Assembly: GCA_963795835.1 (NCBI GenBank)
Contig: CAWCJC010000011.1
Location: 34,567 to 98,566, forward strand
Length of the DNA stretch: 64,000 nucleotides
From: JALYXI01 sp963795835
GTDB lineage: Bacteria; Acidobacteriota; Terriglobia; Bryobacterales; Bryobacteraceae
Direction of reading: 5' to 3'
The number at the start of each line of letters is the position of its first letter. Position 1 is the first letter of the stretch. The position numbers and the translations under genes are program-made. The notes beneath the pieces were generated by a model. It made no database searches. It worked only from the letters and a program-made list of their open reading frames with translations, and was not told the DNA's origin. Below are positions 55,455 through 64,000 of the stretch, in pieces.

Positions 55455-57686
55455 GTGTTCGTTGACCGCGTCTTCAAGGCTATCAATATTGTCATTGCGC
55501 TCATTGTTGCCGCTGCTCTCGCCGCCACGTACTGGTTCTTCTGGCGTCCGCTGCCGCGCGTCTCTGGAAGATTAGGTGCGCCGGTTGCCAGGAAGGTTAC
55601 TATCACCCGGGATCACCTGGGGGTACCGTCAATCCACGCGGAGAGCGAGGGCGACGTGCTGTTTGCCCAGGGCTATATCACGGCCGAAGAACGCATGTGG
55701 CAGATGGATGGCCTGCGCCGCTTCTCGTCCGGCGAACTGGCGGAGATTATCGGACCAGCGGGGCTGGAAGCGGACCGGGAGTCGCGTAAGTTGCGGATTC
55801 GGCATCTGGCGGAATCTATCTACACTGAGTTACAACCCAGTGACCGCGCCCAGTTCGCCTCGTATGCCCGGGGCGTCAACTACTACCTGGAGACTCACAG
55901 GGGACGATACTCTTTCGAGTTTGGAATCCTCGGTTACGACCCCCGGCCCTGGAGCGTTACAGATTCCATTCTTGTCGGCCTGTATATGTACCGGAATCTG
56001 ACTACCAGTTATCCGGAGAAGTTAGTCAAGCGAAACCTGATGCACGGGGCGGATCCGGAGAAGATCAAGTTTCTATATCCGCTGCGTGCAGGGACGGAAA
56101 TGCTGCCCGGCGGAGATACGCAACCCGGATCGAACGCTTGGGCAGTCAGCGGGGCGCATACCGCGAGCGGGAAGCCTCTGCTCTCCAATGACATGCATCT
56201 CGAGTTTTCGATGCCGGGCATATGGTACATGACGGGACTGCAGGCGCCCGGGCTCCATGTCGCCGGTGTCGCCTTACCCGGCGTGCCCGGCATCATTGTG
56301 GGGCACAACGAACAGATTGCGTGGGGAGTGACGAACCTGCATTTCGATGTTCAGGAGTTGTATCAGGAGCAATTGGACAGCGCCACCGGACGCTATGCCT
56401 TTCAGGGGCATGTCGAACAGGCGATCCTGGAGAGCGAAACCATTCGCGTTAAGGGGCAGCCCTCCATTGAGTTCCGTCATTGGATTACGCGACATGGACC
56501 GCTGGTCACCGATACTCCGGATGATCATCTGGCAATTAAGTGGACGGCGGCCCAGAGCGGAAATTTTCAATTTCCGTTTCTGGAAATCAATCGGGCAAAG
56601 AGCTGGCTGGAGTTCCGCGCCGCCTTGACGCGTTTCCCTGGGCCCGGACAGAACTTCGTTTATGCGGATCGCGCCGGGAACATCGGTTATCAAGCAACCG
56701 GGAAGCTTCCTGTGCGGCACGGTTATCAAGGGGACCTGCCTGTTGATGGCGCTTCGGGTAAGTTCGAATGGGATGGTTACATCCCGTTCGATCAGTTGCC
56801 GTCCGCTTATAACCCGCCAAGCGGTTATGTCGTGACCGCGAACCAAGACCCCTTTCCTGAAAATTACGCGGATACGGTTACGGGAGTTTTCGCTTCGCCG
56901 TATCGGTCGAATCAGATCGGCGACATGCTGCGAGCTCAGCCTAAGCTGACTCCACAGGATACCCTTCGTATTCAGAAGGATGTGTATTCGGCGTTTACGC
57001 ACTTCTTTGCGCGGCAGTTGGTGGCGGCGGTCGATAAGAAGAAGGCAGCCAACCCGGCATTTCGGGATGTGGTTCCCCTATTGCGCACCTGGAACGGGCA
57101 GATGGAGAAGGATCAGGCGGCACCTTTTGTCGCGACAATCGCCTTTCAGCATTTTCGACGGGCGATGGCGAACCTTGCTTCGCCCGGGAACGGCAGCTTG
57201 TATGAGACTCAGATGTCGGTCGCGCCCGTGGCGCGGATCTTGCGGGAGCGTCCCGCCGGGTGGTTTGCGGATTATGACGAAGCTCTGGTTCGCGCGCTTG
57301 CTGAAGGAATCGACGAATGCCGCCGCATGCAGGGGAGCGCAGTGAAAAAATGGTTTTATGGCCGTTATCTTCAGGTCGCAATCAACCAACCCGTCGGCCA
57401 CCAGTTGCCGCTCGTGGCATCCTACTTCGATATCGGGCCTGTAGCCATGTCGGGGGGTACCACGACCGTCAAGCAGACGACGCCAAAGCTTGGACCTTCC
57501 GAGCGATTCAATGCGGACTTGTCAGACTGGGACAAATCGCTTCTCAACGTGCCGGTCGGGCAATCCGGGCATGTGCTGTCGCGGCATTACAAAGACCAGT
57601 GGGACGCCTACTATGCGGGCACTAGCTTCCCCATGCCGTTCGACCGGCCTGAAGTGAAAGATACACTGGTGATTGAACCCAGATGA
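55455..57686 (+). CDS. Penicillin acylase family Ntn-hydrolase
   Basis: 743 residues. A membrane/leader segment (NIVIALIVAAALAATYWFFW) is followed by an alpha-beta chain precursor with the autoprocessing site TQPGSNAWAVSGAHT: Gly-Ser, Ser226 becoming the N-terminal nucleophile, then DMHLEFSMPGIWYM. Family features VWHGPLV-like ITRHGPLVTD and NPSSG...TANQDPFPENY follow. Probably an AHL or amide hydrolase; substrate unknown. The GTG at 55455 is used. Its stop overlaps the S9 gene start (ATGA). Confidence 0.9.
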   Translation: MFVDRVFKAINIVIALIVAAALAATYWFFWRPLPRVSGRLGAPVARKVTITRDHLGVPSIHAESEGDVLFAQGYITAEERMWQMDGLRRFSSGELAEIIGPAGLEADRESRKLRIRHLAESIYTELQPSDRAQFASYARGVNYYLETHRGRYSFEFGILGYDPRPWSVTDSILVGLYMYRNLTTSYPEKLVKRNLMHGADPEKIKFLYPLRAGTEMLPGGDTQPGSNAWAVSGAHTASGKPLLSNDMHLEFSMPGIWYMTGLQAPGLHVAGVALPGVPGIIVGHNEQIAWGVTNLHFDVQELYQEQLDSATGRYAFQGHVEQAILESETIRVKGQPSIEFRHWITRHGPLVTDTPDDHLAIKWTAAQSGNFQFPFLEINRAKSWLEFRAALTRFPGPGQNFVYADRAGNIGYQATGKLPVRHGYQGDLPVDGASGKFEWDGYIPFDQLPSAYNPPSGYVVTANQDPFPENYADTVTGVFASPYRSNQIGDMLRAQPKLTPQDTLRIQKDVYSAFTHFFARQLVAAVDKKKAANPAFRDVVPLLRTWNGQMEKDQAAPFVATIAFQHFRRAMANLASPGNGSLYETQMSVAPVARILRERPAGWFADYDEALVRALAEGIDECRRMQGSAVKKWFYGRYLQVAINQPVGHQLPLVASYFDIGPVAMSGGTTTVKQTTPKLGPSERFNADLSDWDKSLLNVPVGQSGHVLSRHYKDQWDAYYAGTSFPMPFDRPEVKDTLVIEPR

Positions 57687-59782
57687 TCCTATTCGTAGCG
57701 GCGTTGGCATTGGCGGCTGAAATCTCCTATCCCAAATTGACTTATCCTCAAGCACCGAAGACGGACCGCGTCGACAGCTATCACGGCACGCAAATCGCGG
57801 ACCCCTATCGAGAGTTGGAGAACGCCGATGCGGCGGGCACACAGAAGTGGGTGGAGCAGGAGAACCAACTCACGTTCGGGTACCTGAACCAACTGCCGGG
57901 GCGCGAGAAGATCAAGAGCGAGTTAACGGCGTTGTGGAATTTCGAGAAATACGACCGCATGCAGAAGGTGGGTCCGCATTACTTCTACTTTCGGAATAGC
58001 GGGTTGCAGAACCAGTACGTGTTGTATGTGGCCGATTCTCTGAACGGAACTCCGCGCGAGTTGATCGATCCGAACACCTACCGGAAAGATGGAACCGCGG
58101 CACTAAACTCAACGGCACCAAGTTGGGACGGAGCCTTATATGGGTATTCCATTTCGCAGGCCGGCTCCGATTGGGCCGATTGGCATATACGCGCCGTGGC
58201 GACCGGGAAGGATCTGCCGGATACGATTCGTTGGGCCAAGAGTGGCCGTCTTGCCTGGACTACGGACAACAAGGCTTTCTACTACGCGCGCTATCCGGAG
58301 CCCCCGGCGGCGGAGTTGCTGACGGCTGCCGCGCTGAATGAGAAGGTGTATCTGCATCGGTTGGGAACGGAACAGTCGGCAGATACGCTGGTCTACGAGC
58401 GGCCCGATCAACCGACCTGGAGCATCGGTCCGGAGGTGATGGAAGGCGGGCGCTATCTGGTGCTGAACATCTATGCAGGCATTCCCGGCAAGAACCGGCT
58501 TGCTTTTCAGGATCTGCGGGCCGCGACTCCGAAGACCGTTGACCTGATCGCGGCGGAAACCGGCGGTTACGAGCCCATTGCGGTGATCGGCACGAAGTTG
58601 TATGTCTTAACGACCGACGGTGCACCCAAGGGTAGGGTTATCGCAATCGATTTAGAGAACCCGCAGCGGGAACGGTGGACCGAGCTTGTCTCAGAACAGC
58701 CGGAGACGCTCGAAGATGTAACGGTGGCCGATGGGAAGATGGTGCTGGTCTATATGAAGGACGCGCATTCGGTGGCGCGGGTGTGTTCGCTGGAGGGCAA
58801 GACGATTCATGAAGTCGCGATGCCGGGTTTGGGGACGGCGTTGTTCTCCGGCGCGAAGATGGGCGATAAGGAGATGTTCTTCAATTTCAGTGGCTATACC
58901 ATTCCACCGGGGGTGTACCGCTTGGATTTGCGGACCGGAAAAACGTCGGTCGTGAAGCAGAGCAAAGTGGAGCTCGACATGTCGCAGTTCGAGACCAAGC
59001 AGGTGTTCTATCCGAGTAAGGATGGCACCAAGGTCCCGATGTTCCTGAGCTATAAGAAGGGACTGAAGCTGGACGGAACGAACCCGACGCTGCTCTACGC
59101 TTATGGCGGCTTTTCGATTTCAGAAACGCCGCGCTTCACACCGGCTTACGTCGAGTGGATGCACATGGGCGGTATCTATGCGTCGGCGAACCTGCGCGGC
59201 GGTTCGGAGTATGGCGAAGCCTGGCATGAAGCGGGCATGCGCGCGAAGAAGCAGAACGTATTTGACGATTTCATCGCGGCCGGTGAGTGGTTAATTGCGA
59301 ACAAGTACACCTCGACGCCCAAGCTTGCGATCTTTGGCGGCAGCAACGGCGGCTTGCTGGTGGGCGCGGTGTTGAACCAAAGGCCGGAACTGTTCGGAGC
59401 CGCGATGCCGGCTGTCGGTGTGATGGACATGCTGCGGTTCCAGAACTTCGGCTTTGGAACGCAGTGGGTGGGCGAGTATGGATCGTCGACCAACGCTGAG
59501 GATTTCGCGGTGCTGCGCAAGTACTCGCCGTTGCACAACATCCGCAAGGGCGGGCAGTATCCGCCCACGCTGATCACGACCGCCGATCACGACGACCGCG
59601 TAATGCCCGGGCATAGCCTGAAGTACGCCGCCACGCTGCAGCAGGCCCAGGAAGGCCCGGCTCCGATCCTGATCCGGATCGAGACACGCGCGGGACATGG
59701 CGCGGGCATGCCGACGTCCAAGCGCATTGACGAATGGGTGGACCGGTTGGCGTTTCTTAAACAGAACCTCGGGATGAATTGA
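57683..59782 (+). CDS. Prolyl oligopeptidase (S9A)
   Basis: 699 residues with a short leader (ILFVAALALAAE), the seven-blade propeller (residues about 75-400, YFYFRNSGLQNQYVLYV, SWDGALYGYSISQAGSDWAD) and the alpha/beta catalytic domain: nucleophile Ser554 in IFGGSNGGLLVGAV, Asp in TTADHDDRVMPGHS, His in RAGHGAGMP. It cleaves short peptides after Pro, presumably in the periplasm. Its C-terminal 26 bp overlap the convergent trpS. Confidence 0.94.
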   Translation: MILFVAALALAAEISYPKLTYPQAPKTDRVDSYHGTQIADPYRELENADAAGTQKWVEQENQLTFGYLNQLPGREKIKSELTALWNFEKYDRMQKVGPHYFYFRNSGLQNQYVLYVADSLNGTPRELIDPNTYRKDGTAALNSTAPSWDGALYGYSISQAGSDWADWHIRAVATGKDLPDTIRWAKSGRLAWTTDNKAFYYARYPEPPAAELLTAAALNEKVYLHRLGTEQSADTLVYERPDQPTWSIGPEVMEGGRYLVLNIYAGIPGKNRLAFQDLRAATPKTVDLIAAETGGYEPIAVIGTKLYVLTTDGAPKGRVIAIDLENPQRERWTELVSEQPETLEDVTVADGKMVLVYMKDAHSVARVCSLEGKTIHEVAMPGLGTALFSGAKMGDKEMFFNFSGYTIPPGVYRLDLRTGKTSVVKQSKVELDMSQFETKQVFYPSKDGTKVPMFLSYKKGLKLDGTNPTLLYAYGGFSISETPRFTPAYVEWMHMGGIYASANLRGGSEYGEAWHEAGMRAKKQNVFDDFIAAGEWLIANKYTSTPKLAIFGGSNGGLLVGAVLNQRPELFGAAMPAVGVMDMLRFQNFGFGTQWVGEYGSSTNAEDFAVLRKYSPLHNIRKGGQYPPTLITTADHDDRVMPGHSLKYAATLQQAQEGPAPILIRIETRAGHGAGMPTSKRIDEWVDRLAFLKQNLGMN

Positions 59783-60755
59783 GGCCCATCCGGCTCTTAG
59801 TGAGTTCTACGGTTTCGATGGCGATTGGGCGGACTTGTTCGGCGCCTTCGCGCAAAACGGAATCGACATAGGCCGGGTCGCTCGTGATCTCACGATAACG
59901 CTGCTGGATGGGTTCGAGATGGGCTATGGTCATTTCAGCGACTTGCTTCTTGAGATCGCCGTAGCGCATGCCGCTGAAGCGCTCCCGCATAGCGGCGTCG
60001 CTCGCTTGCGAGAAGGCCTGGTAGATGTCGAGCAGGTTACGGACACCCGGCCCCATCGTTTCGAAGTCCACGGCGGGGTTGGAATCCGTGGTGGCGCGGT
60101 TGAACGTCTTGCGGATCTTGTCGGGTGGATCGAGAAGCGCGATCGCGTGGCCCGCGCCGGTTGCCGACTTGCTCATCTTCGCGGTGGGGTCGTCCAGGCC
60201 CATGATGCGCGCGCCGAAGCCGGGCAGCTTGGTTTCGGGGACGACGAAGGTATCTCCATAGAGCGAGTTGAAGCGCTGCGCGATATCGCGGGTGAGTTCG
60301 AGGTGCTGCGATTGGTCATCGCCGACGGGCACTACAGCGGCTTGATAGAGAAGGATATCGGCGGCCATTAAGACCGGATACTGGAAGAGGCCGTCGCCGA
60401 TGGTTTCCTGCACTGCCGACTTGGCCTTGAACTGCGTCATGCGGCTGAGCCAGCCCATAGGCGTGACGCAGGTGAGCATCCAGGCAAGTTCGGCGTGGCC
60501 GGAGATGGCGGATTGCACGATGATGCGGGAGCGCGCGGGGTCGATCCCGGCCGCGATGAAGAGGGCGGCTAGCTCGCGGATCTTGGCGCGGAGCTCTTCG
60601 GGCTTCTGATAGACCGTGATGGCGTGAAGGTCGACGATGCAGAAGATGCATTCGTATTGGTCCTGAATCCGGACCCAATTGGCGAGCGCGCCGAGGTAAT
60701 TGCCGATGTGCAGATTACCGGTCGGTTGGACGCCGGAGAGTACACGTGCTTTCAT
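59757..60755 (-). CDS. trpS: Tryptophanyl-tRNA synthetase
   Basis: 332 residues, class I synthetase. The HIGH motif is NLHIGNYLG, the KMSKS motif is AKMSKSATGA (about residue 195), and the ATP site features LMAADILLYQAAVVPVGDDQ. Full-length compared with bacterial TrpRS. The start lies 12 bp from the start of the divergent methyltransferase, within a shared inverted repeat. A 26-bp C-terminal overlap exists with S9A. Confidence 0.96.
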   Translation of the reverse strand: MKARVLSGVQPTGNLHIGNYLGALANWVRIQDQYECIFCIVDLHAITVYQKPEELRAKIRELAALFIAAGIDPARSRIIVQSAISGHAELAWMLTCVTPMGWLSRMTQFKAKSAVQETIGDGLFQYPVLMAADILLYQAAVVPVGDDQSQHLELTRDIAQRFNSLYGDTFVVPETKLPGFGARIMGLDDPTAKMSKSATGAGHAIALLDPPDKIRKTFNRATTDSNPAVDFETMGPGVRNLLDIYQAFSQASDAAMRERFSGMRYGDLKKQVAEMTIAHLEPIQQRYREITSDPAYVDSVLREGAEQVRPIAIETVELTKSRMGLNSSRGSV

Positions 60756-60770
60756 GGGGAAGTCCCCATG
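60753..60770. promoter_or_regulatory. Inverted repeat covering both start codons of trpS and the rRNA methyltransferase
   Basis: CATGGGGA, AG, TCCCCATG: 8-bp arms, each including one divergent start codon. No SD is separable on either side and 12 bp separate the ATGs. A shared structure could link the two genes' translation; this is inference. Confidence 0.4.
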
Positions 60771-61943
60771 TTAACAATCGAGAAGCTGGTCTATGGCGGC
60801 GATGGCTTGAGCCGCGCCGAGGGCCAAGTGGTGCTGACGCCCTTTGTGCTGCCGGGGGAAGAGGTGGAGGTTGCGCCGGGCGAGGTTCGTAGCGGCGTGA
60901 TGCGCGCCGCGTTGCGAGAGGTGGTGACGGCGTCGGCTGACCGTGTGACCGCGCCGTGCCCTTACTTCGGGATCTGTGGTGGATGCCATTACCAGCACGC
61001 CACGTACGAGGCTCAGTTGAAGGCGAAGCTTGCGATCTTGAAGGAGACGCTGGCGCGCGTGGGTCGAATTGTGCCGCCGGAAGAGATCAGCGTGATTTCG
61101 GGTGAGCCCTGGGGTTACCGGAACCGGTCGCAGTTCCATATCGAAGGGCGGAAGCTTGGCTATCGGGAGCGGGCCTCGCACAAGCTGGTGGCAATTGAGC
61201 AGTGTCCGATCAGTTCGCCGACCATCAACAGGGCGATTGCGAGTTTCAACCGGATGCTGAAGGATGCGCGATGGCCGAAGTTCATCACCCAGGTTGAGGT
61301 GTTCACGGACGAGGCGCAGATTCAACTGAACGTTCTGGAAGCGGGGCAGGCGGTGGCGAAGCGCTTCTTCGAATGGGCGGCAGAGGAGTTGGGCACGTTG
61401 GTGGATGGGCCGCTGGAGTATGGCGGGTATCGCGTGAGCCCGAACTCGTTCTTCCAGGTGAACCGGTTTCTGGTGGACCGCATGGTGGAAGCTGTTGTCG
61501 GCAATGCGGTGGGGGATCATGCGCTCGATCTGTATTCGGGCGTGGGGCTGTTTTCGGTGCCGTTGGCCAAACGGTTCGAGCAGGTGACGGCGGTGGAATC
61601 GGGGTCGGGCGCGGTCAGGGATCTGGAGTTCAACTATTCGCGCGCTGGATTGAAGGTTCGGGCTGTGGGGGCGCAGGTGGATGCATTTCTGCGGACGATC
61701 GAGACACGGCCGGACTTCGTGTTGGCCGATCCGCCTCGGACCGGGTTGGGCAAGGAAGTGGTAGCGAAGCTGGCGGAGTGGAAGCCGGAGCGGATTGTGC
61801 TGGTGAGCTGCGACCCGGCTACGTTCGCGCGGGATCTGGCGGGGTTGCTGGCCGCAGGGTACGTGACCGAGGAGTTGACGCTGATCGATCTGTTTCCGCA
61901 AACATTCCATATCGAGACGATTTGTAAGTTGCGGTTGGGCTAG
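60768..61943 (+). CDS. RumA/RlmD-family 23S rRNA (uracil-5) methyltransferase
   Basis: 391 residues, SAM-dependent m5U methyltransferase. N-terminal TRAM domain (IEKLVYGGDGLSRAEGQVVL), Fe-S-type CPYFGICGGCHYQHATYEAQ with four Cys, the SAM motif ALDLYSGVGLFSVPLAK, DPPRTG and the catalytic Cys in VLVSCDPATFARDL. It is close to RlmD, which methylates U1939. ATG 60768 is chosen: it starts at the TRAM strand. Overlaps the BNR gene by 4 bp at the end (convergent). Confidence 0.92.
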   Translation: MLTIEKLVYGGDGLSRAEGQVVLTPFVLPGEEVEVAPGEVRSGVMRAALREVVTASADRVTAPCPYFGICGGCHYQHATYEAQLKAKLAILKETLARVGRIVPPEEISVISGEPWGYRNRSQFHIEGRKLGYRERASHKLVAIEQCPISSPTINRAIASFNRMLKDARWPKFITQVEVFTDEAQIQLNVLEAGQAVAKRFFEWAAEELGTLVDGPLEYGGYRVSPNSFFQVNRFLVDRMVEAVVGNAVGDHALDLYSGVGLFSVPLAKRFEQVTAVESGSGAVRDLEFNYSRAGLKVRAVGAQVDAFLRTIETRPDFVLADPPRTGLGKEVVAKLAEWKPERIVLVSCDPATFARDLAGLLAAGYVTEELTLIDLFPQTFHIETICKLRLG

Positions 61944-62860
61944 TGCCACCGGGCGATCCTCCCTTCCGGGCCTACGGCCCATCCGTTCTTGCCTTTGAAC
62001 GCTAGGGCGTTGTAGCCCGTGGAGTCGAGTGGCTTCCAGGTTTGGCCGGAGTCGGGGGAGATGTCGGAGCCGGACGTTCCGGTGGCGATGGCTTGTCTGG
62101 AGCGGAACTGGACGGCGGAGCGGTATCCCGCGGGGCGCGACTTGGGTTCGTGCCAGGTGCGGCCGCCGTCGTCGGTAAGCGCGATGTTGTGGGCTGCGTC
62201 CTTCGGCTTCGTGTAGTCACCGCCTGTTGCGATGCCGTGCTTGCTGTCGCGGAAGGCGAGGGAGAAGACGCCGGCTGCTTTGCCTTCGTGGTTCAGGGGT
62301 GTTTGGGAGGGCGTCCAGGTTGCGCCGAAGTCTTGCGAGTGGAACACGCGTGCGCCTCCGGTGCCGAACCAGGCTTCGCCGTTCGGACGCGCGATGAGGC
62401 AGGTGCCGCTGGCGGCGAATGCGCCTTCACCGGGGAGTGCTTCGGGGCCTCTGCGGCGTTTCCAGGTGATTCCGTCTTGCGTGGTGTAGATGACGAAGTG
62501 GCCGTCGACCGGATCGCCTAGAAGAACGCCGGCGTGGGTGTTGAAGAACGCGATGGCGTCGAAGAAGCCTTTCTCGTCGGGGTTCGAGAGGTTCAGGGTC
62601 CACTTGGCACCGCCGTCGCCGGTTCGATACAGGCGGGACTTATCGAGAATCCAGGCGGTCTGGCCATCGAAGGATTCGACGTCACGGAAGTCGAGCTCTT
62701 CGGAGCCGGGGACGGCGGAGGGGAGCCAATGCAGGCCGCCATCGACGGTCTTGAGTACGGTGCCTTTGGTGCCTGTCGCCCACGCGATTTTCGAGCTTAC
62801 CGCGCTGACGCCTCGCAGGCTGGCGTGCGTGCTGCTCTGCTGTGCGATCCAACCGCTCAT
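61940..62860 (-). CDS. BNR/Ycf48-like beta-propeller protein
   Basis: 306 residues with repeated 'SxDxGxTW' blades: TVDGGLHWLPSAV, DGGAKWTLN, TQDGITWKRRRG, SQDFGATWTPSQT, DDGGRTWHEP and SPDSGQTWKPL, so six to seven BNR repeats as in sialidase-type propellers and YCF48/HCF136. No signal peptide is seen (MSGWIAQQSSTHAS). It may bind sugar or act in complex assembly. Its ATG overlaps the stop of the transporter (ATGA), so both are in one operon. Confidence 0.8.
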   Translation of the reverse strand: MSGWIAQQSSTHASLRGVSAVSSKIAWATGTKGTVLKTVDGGLHWLPSAVPGSEELDFRDVESFDGQTAWILDKSRLYRTGDGGAKWTLNLSNPDEKGFFDAIAFFNTHAGVLLGDPVDGHFVIYTTQDGITWKRRRGPEALPGEGAFAASGTCLIARPNGEAWFGTGGARVFHSQDFGATWTPSQTPLNHEGKAAGVFSLAFRDSKHGIATGGDYTKPKDAAHNIALTDDGGRTWHEPKSRPAGYRSAVQFRSRQAIATGTSGSDISPDSGQTWKPLDSTGYNALAFKGKNGWAVGPEGRIARWH

Positions 62861-64000
62861 GCTTCCTTCCTGCGAAGGAAGACCGCAACCATAAGGAAGA
62901 TGACGAACGCGCCGGCAGCGCTCGACAGCCAGAAGCCTTGCCAGTTGTGGACTCCGTTGGGGGCGGTGAAGAAGTCGACCGTGACGCCGGAGAGCAGCGA
63001 GCCCAAGAACATGCCGACTCCATAGGTAACGAAGATGATGAAGCCTTGGGCGGTGCCGCGGAGGTGGGCGGGCGCTTCCTGGTCGGTATAGATTTGGCCG
63101 GTCATGAAGAAGAAGTCGTAGCAGACGCCGTGAAGGAGGATGGCGGCGTAGAGCATCCAGAGGTGGCTAGCGTTATCGCCATAGCCGAGGAGTACATAGC
63201 GCGTGGCCCAGGCCAGCAGGCCGAGGGAGAGGATGAACTTAACGCTGAAACGCTTGAAGAGGAAAGGCATGGCGAGCATCATTCCCACTTCGGAGACCTG
63301 GCCCCAAGTCATCTTGCCGGCTGCGTTGGTAACGCCGATGTCGTTCAGATAGGTATTGGTGAACGAGAAGTAGAAGGTGAGGGGGATACAGGCGAGGACG
63401 GAGGCGATGACGAAGACAAGGTAGGATTGGCGGCGCATCATGACGAGTGCATCGAGCCCGAGGATGGCGCGGACGGTGACGGGTTCGCCCTTCGCTTCGG
63501 GAGGGGTGTGCGGCAGGAGGAAGCTGAAGGCGGCGAGCGCGACCGAAAGGCCGGCCGCGATGAGGAAGGGCTGCGAGGTGGCTTCGATGCCGAGCTTGCC
63601 TACGGCGATGCCCACCGCAATCCAGCCGAGGGTGGCGAAGACACGGATGAGCGGGAACTGGGTGCCTGGGTCGGTGATGTGGCGAAGGGTGAGGGTGTTG
63701 GCGAGCGAGGTGGTGGGGAAGTAGCAAAGGCAGTAGAGCAGCAGCAGGCCATAGACTGCTCCAAAGCTTGTGACTTGGGTGAGGCAGCAGAGGACGACGG
63801 CTCCCAGGACGTGGAGGACGGCGAGGACGCGTTCGGCGGCGAAGAAGCGATCGGCAATGAAGCCGACAAAGAACGGGGAGACCATGGAGGCGAGCGCGGT
63901 GGTGCCGAATGCCGCGCCGGCCTGGGTGCCGGAGAAGTGGAGCGTCTGGGTGAGGTACGTGTTGAGGGTGACGTACCAGGCGCCCCAAATGGCGTAATTC
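62857..64000 (-). CDS. Nucleoside:H+ symporter-like MFS protein (N-terminus beyond window)
   Basis: At least 380 residues; reading continues past the window end (the visible N-terminal part starts NYAIWGAWYVTLNTYL). The GAWYVTLNTYL motif and MVSPFFVGFIADRFF are typical of the NupG/XapB symporter family; further segments include GLEIEATSQPF-like IEATSQPFLIAAGLS and the tail VFLRRKEA. Substrates are likely nucleosides or similar. Carried in an operon with the BNR-propeller gene downstream. The start codon is not in the window. Confidence 0.85.
   Translation of the reverse strand, partial: NYAIWGAWYVTLNTYLTQTLHFSGTQAGAAFGTTALASMVSPFFVGFIADRFFAAERVLAVLHVLGAVVLCCLTQVTSFGAVYGLLLLYCLCYFPTTSLANTLTLRHITDPGTQFPLIRVFATLGWIAVGIAVGKLGIEATSQPFLIAAGLSVALAAFSFLLPHTPPEAKGEPVTVRAILGLDALVMMRRQSYLVFVIASVLACIPLTFYFSFTNTYLNDIGVTNAAGKMTWGQVSEVGMMLAMPFLFKRFSVKFILSLGLLAWATRYVLLGYGDNASHLWMLYAAILLHGVCYDFFFMTGQIYTDQEAPAHLRGTAQGFIIFVTYGVGMFLGSLLSGVTVDFFTAPNGVHNWQGFWLSSAAGAFVIFLMVAVFLRRKEA

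Noticed and set aside
60771..61982. 403-codon frame opposite the rRNA methyltransferase
   Set aside because: The + strand frame is a full RumA-like enzyme with all motifs; the minus frame is Arg/His-rich without a family signature.
1..64000. CRISPR array, insertion sequence, prophage or integron
   Set aside because: No direct-repeat array, transposase, integrase or phage structural gene was recognised; terminal inverted repeats were not seen around any gene.

Overview
This window looks like a contiguous, gene-dense piece of a chromosome of a high-GC, Gram-negative bacterium, most likely an acidobacterium of the Bryobacterales/Solibacter type. That placement is inferred from protein character: a VWA protein of the acidobacterial kind, TolB-like propellers with a PF-unknown N-terminal sugar-binding-like half, two-subunit GlyRS, an HpnI-like hopanoid glycosyltransferase, plant-polymer hydrolases, and an Omp85/TamB export operon. 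No rRNA, CRISPR array, insertion sequence or prophage is visible. Two tRNA genes (Glu-CTC and Pro-TGG) both encode their CCA ends. Genes abut or overlap almost everywhere and there is no gene-free stretch over about 300 bp.

Layout: 1-2 kb, tail of a receiver domain, a GT-C membrane glycosyltransferase and mutM. 2-9.7 kb (minus), an outer-membrane assembly operon Omp85 -> SurA-like chaperone -> TamB. 9.8-15.3 kb, a ThiF/MoeB-type enzyme, a 2-hydroxyacid dehydrogenase, a membrane-anchored unknown, hpnI and selB (so the organism probably uses selenocysteine). 15.3-21 kb, tRNA-Glu, an ECF sigma factor, an XRE-cupin regulator with a palindrome at its start, a TPR protein, and an unknown module that is probably fused to a GT4 glycosyltransferase. 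21-31 kb, pccB, hydrolases, recO, glyQ-glyS and ppdK. 31-34.2 kb (minus), a tightly coupled operon of a Get3d/ArsA-like ATPase, a 69-aa Cys-containing protein and a siroheme reductase. 34-43 kb, cytochrome c, a catalytically degenerate S41 protease, an MFS carrier, a large U32 protease, a Gly/Tyr-rich secreted protein, a TolB-like protein, a broken sulfatase and a receiver whose phospho-Asp is Asn. 43-50 kb, a VWA protein, a zinc alcohol dehydrogenase, and polysaccharide genes (GH27, aldo/keto reductase, GH28) around a one-domain asparaginase. 50-55.4 kb, a phosphate/polyphosphate group (phoR, ppk1, phoU) without phoB. 55.4-64 kb, penicillin acylase and prolyl oligopeptidase, trpS, an RlmD-like methyltransferase, a BNR-propeller protein and a nucleoside:H+ symporter cut by the window end.

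A striking overall feature is that twelve genes between 0.3 and 42.6 kb are interrupted by single-base indels (I count 18; 16 are one extra base, many inside runs of three or more identical bases), while nothing between 42.7 and 64 kb is. In nearly every case removing one base restores an intact conserved protein. I therefore annotate these as intact genes read through sequence errors, apart from the sulfatase, which also lacks its C-terminal third.
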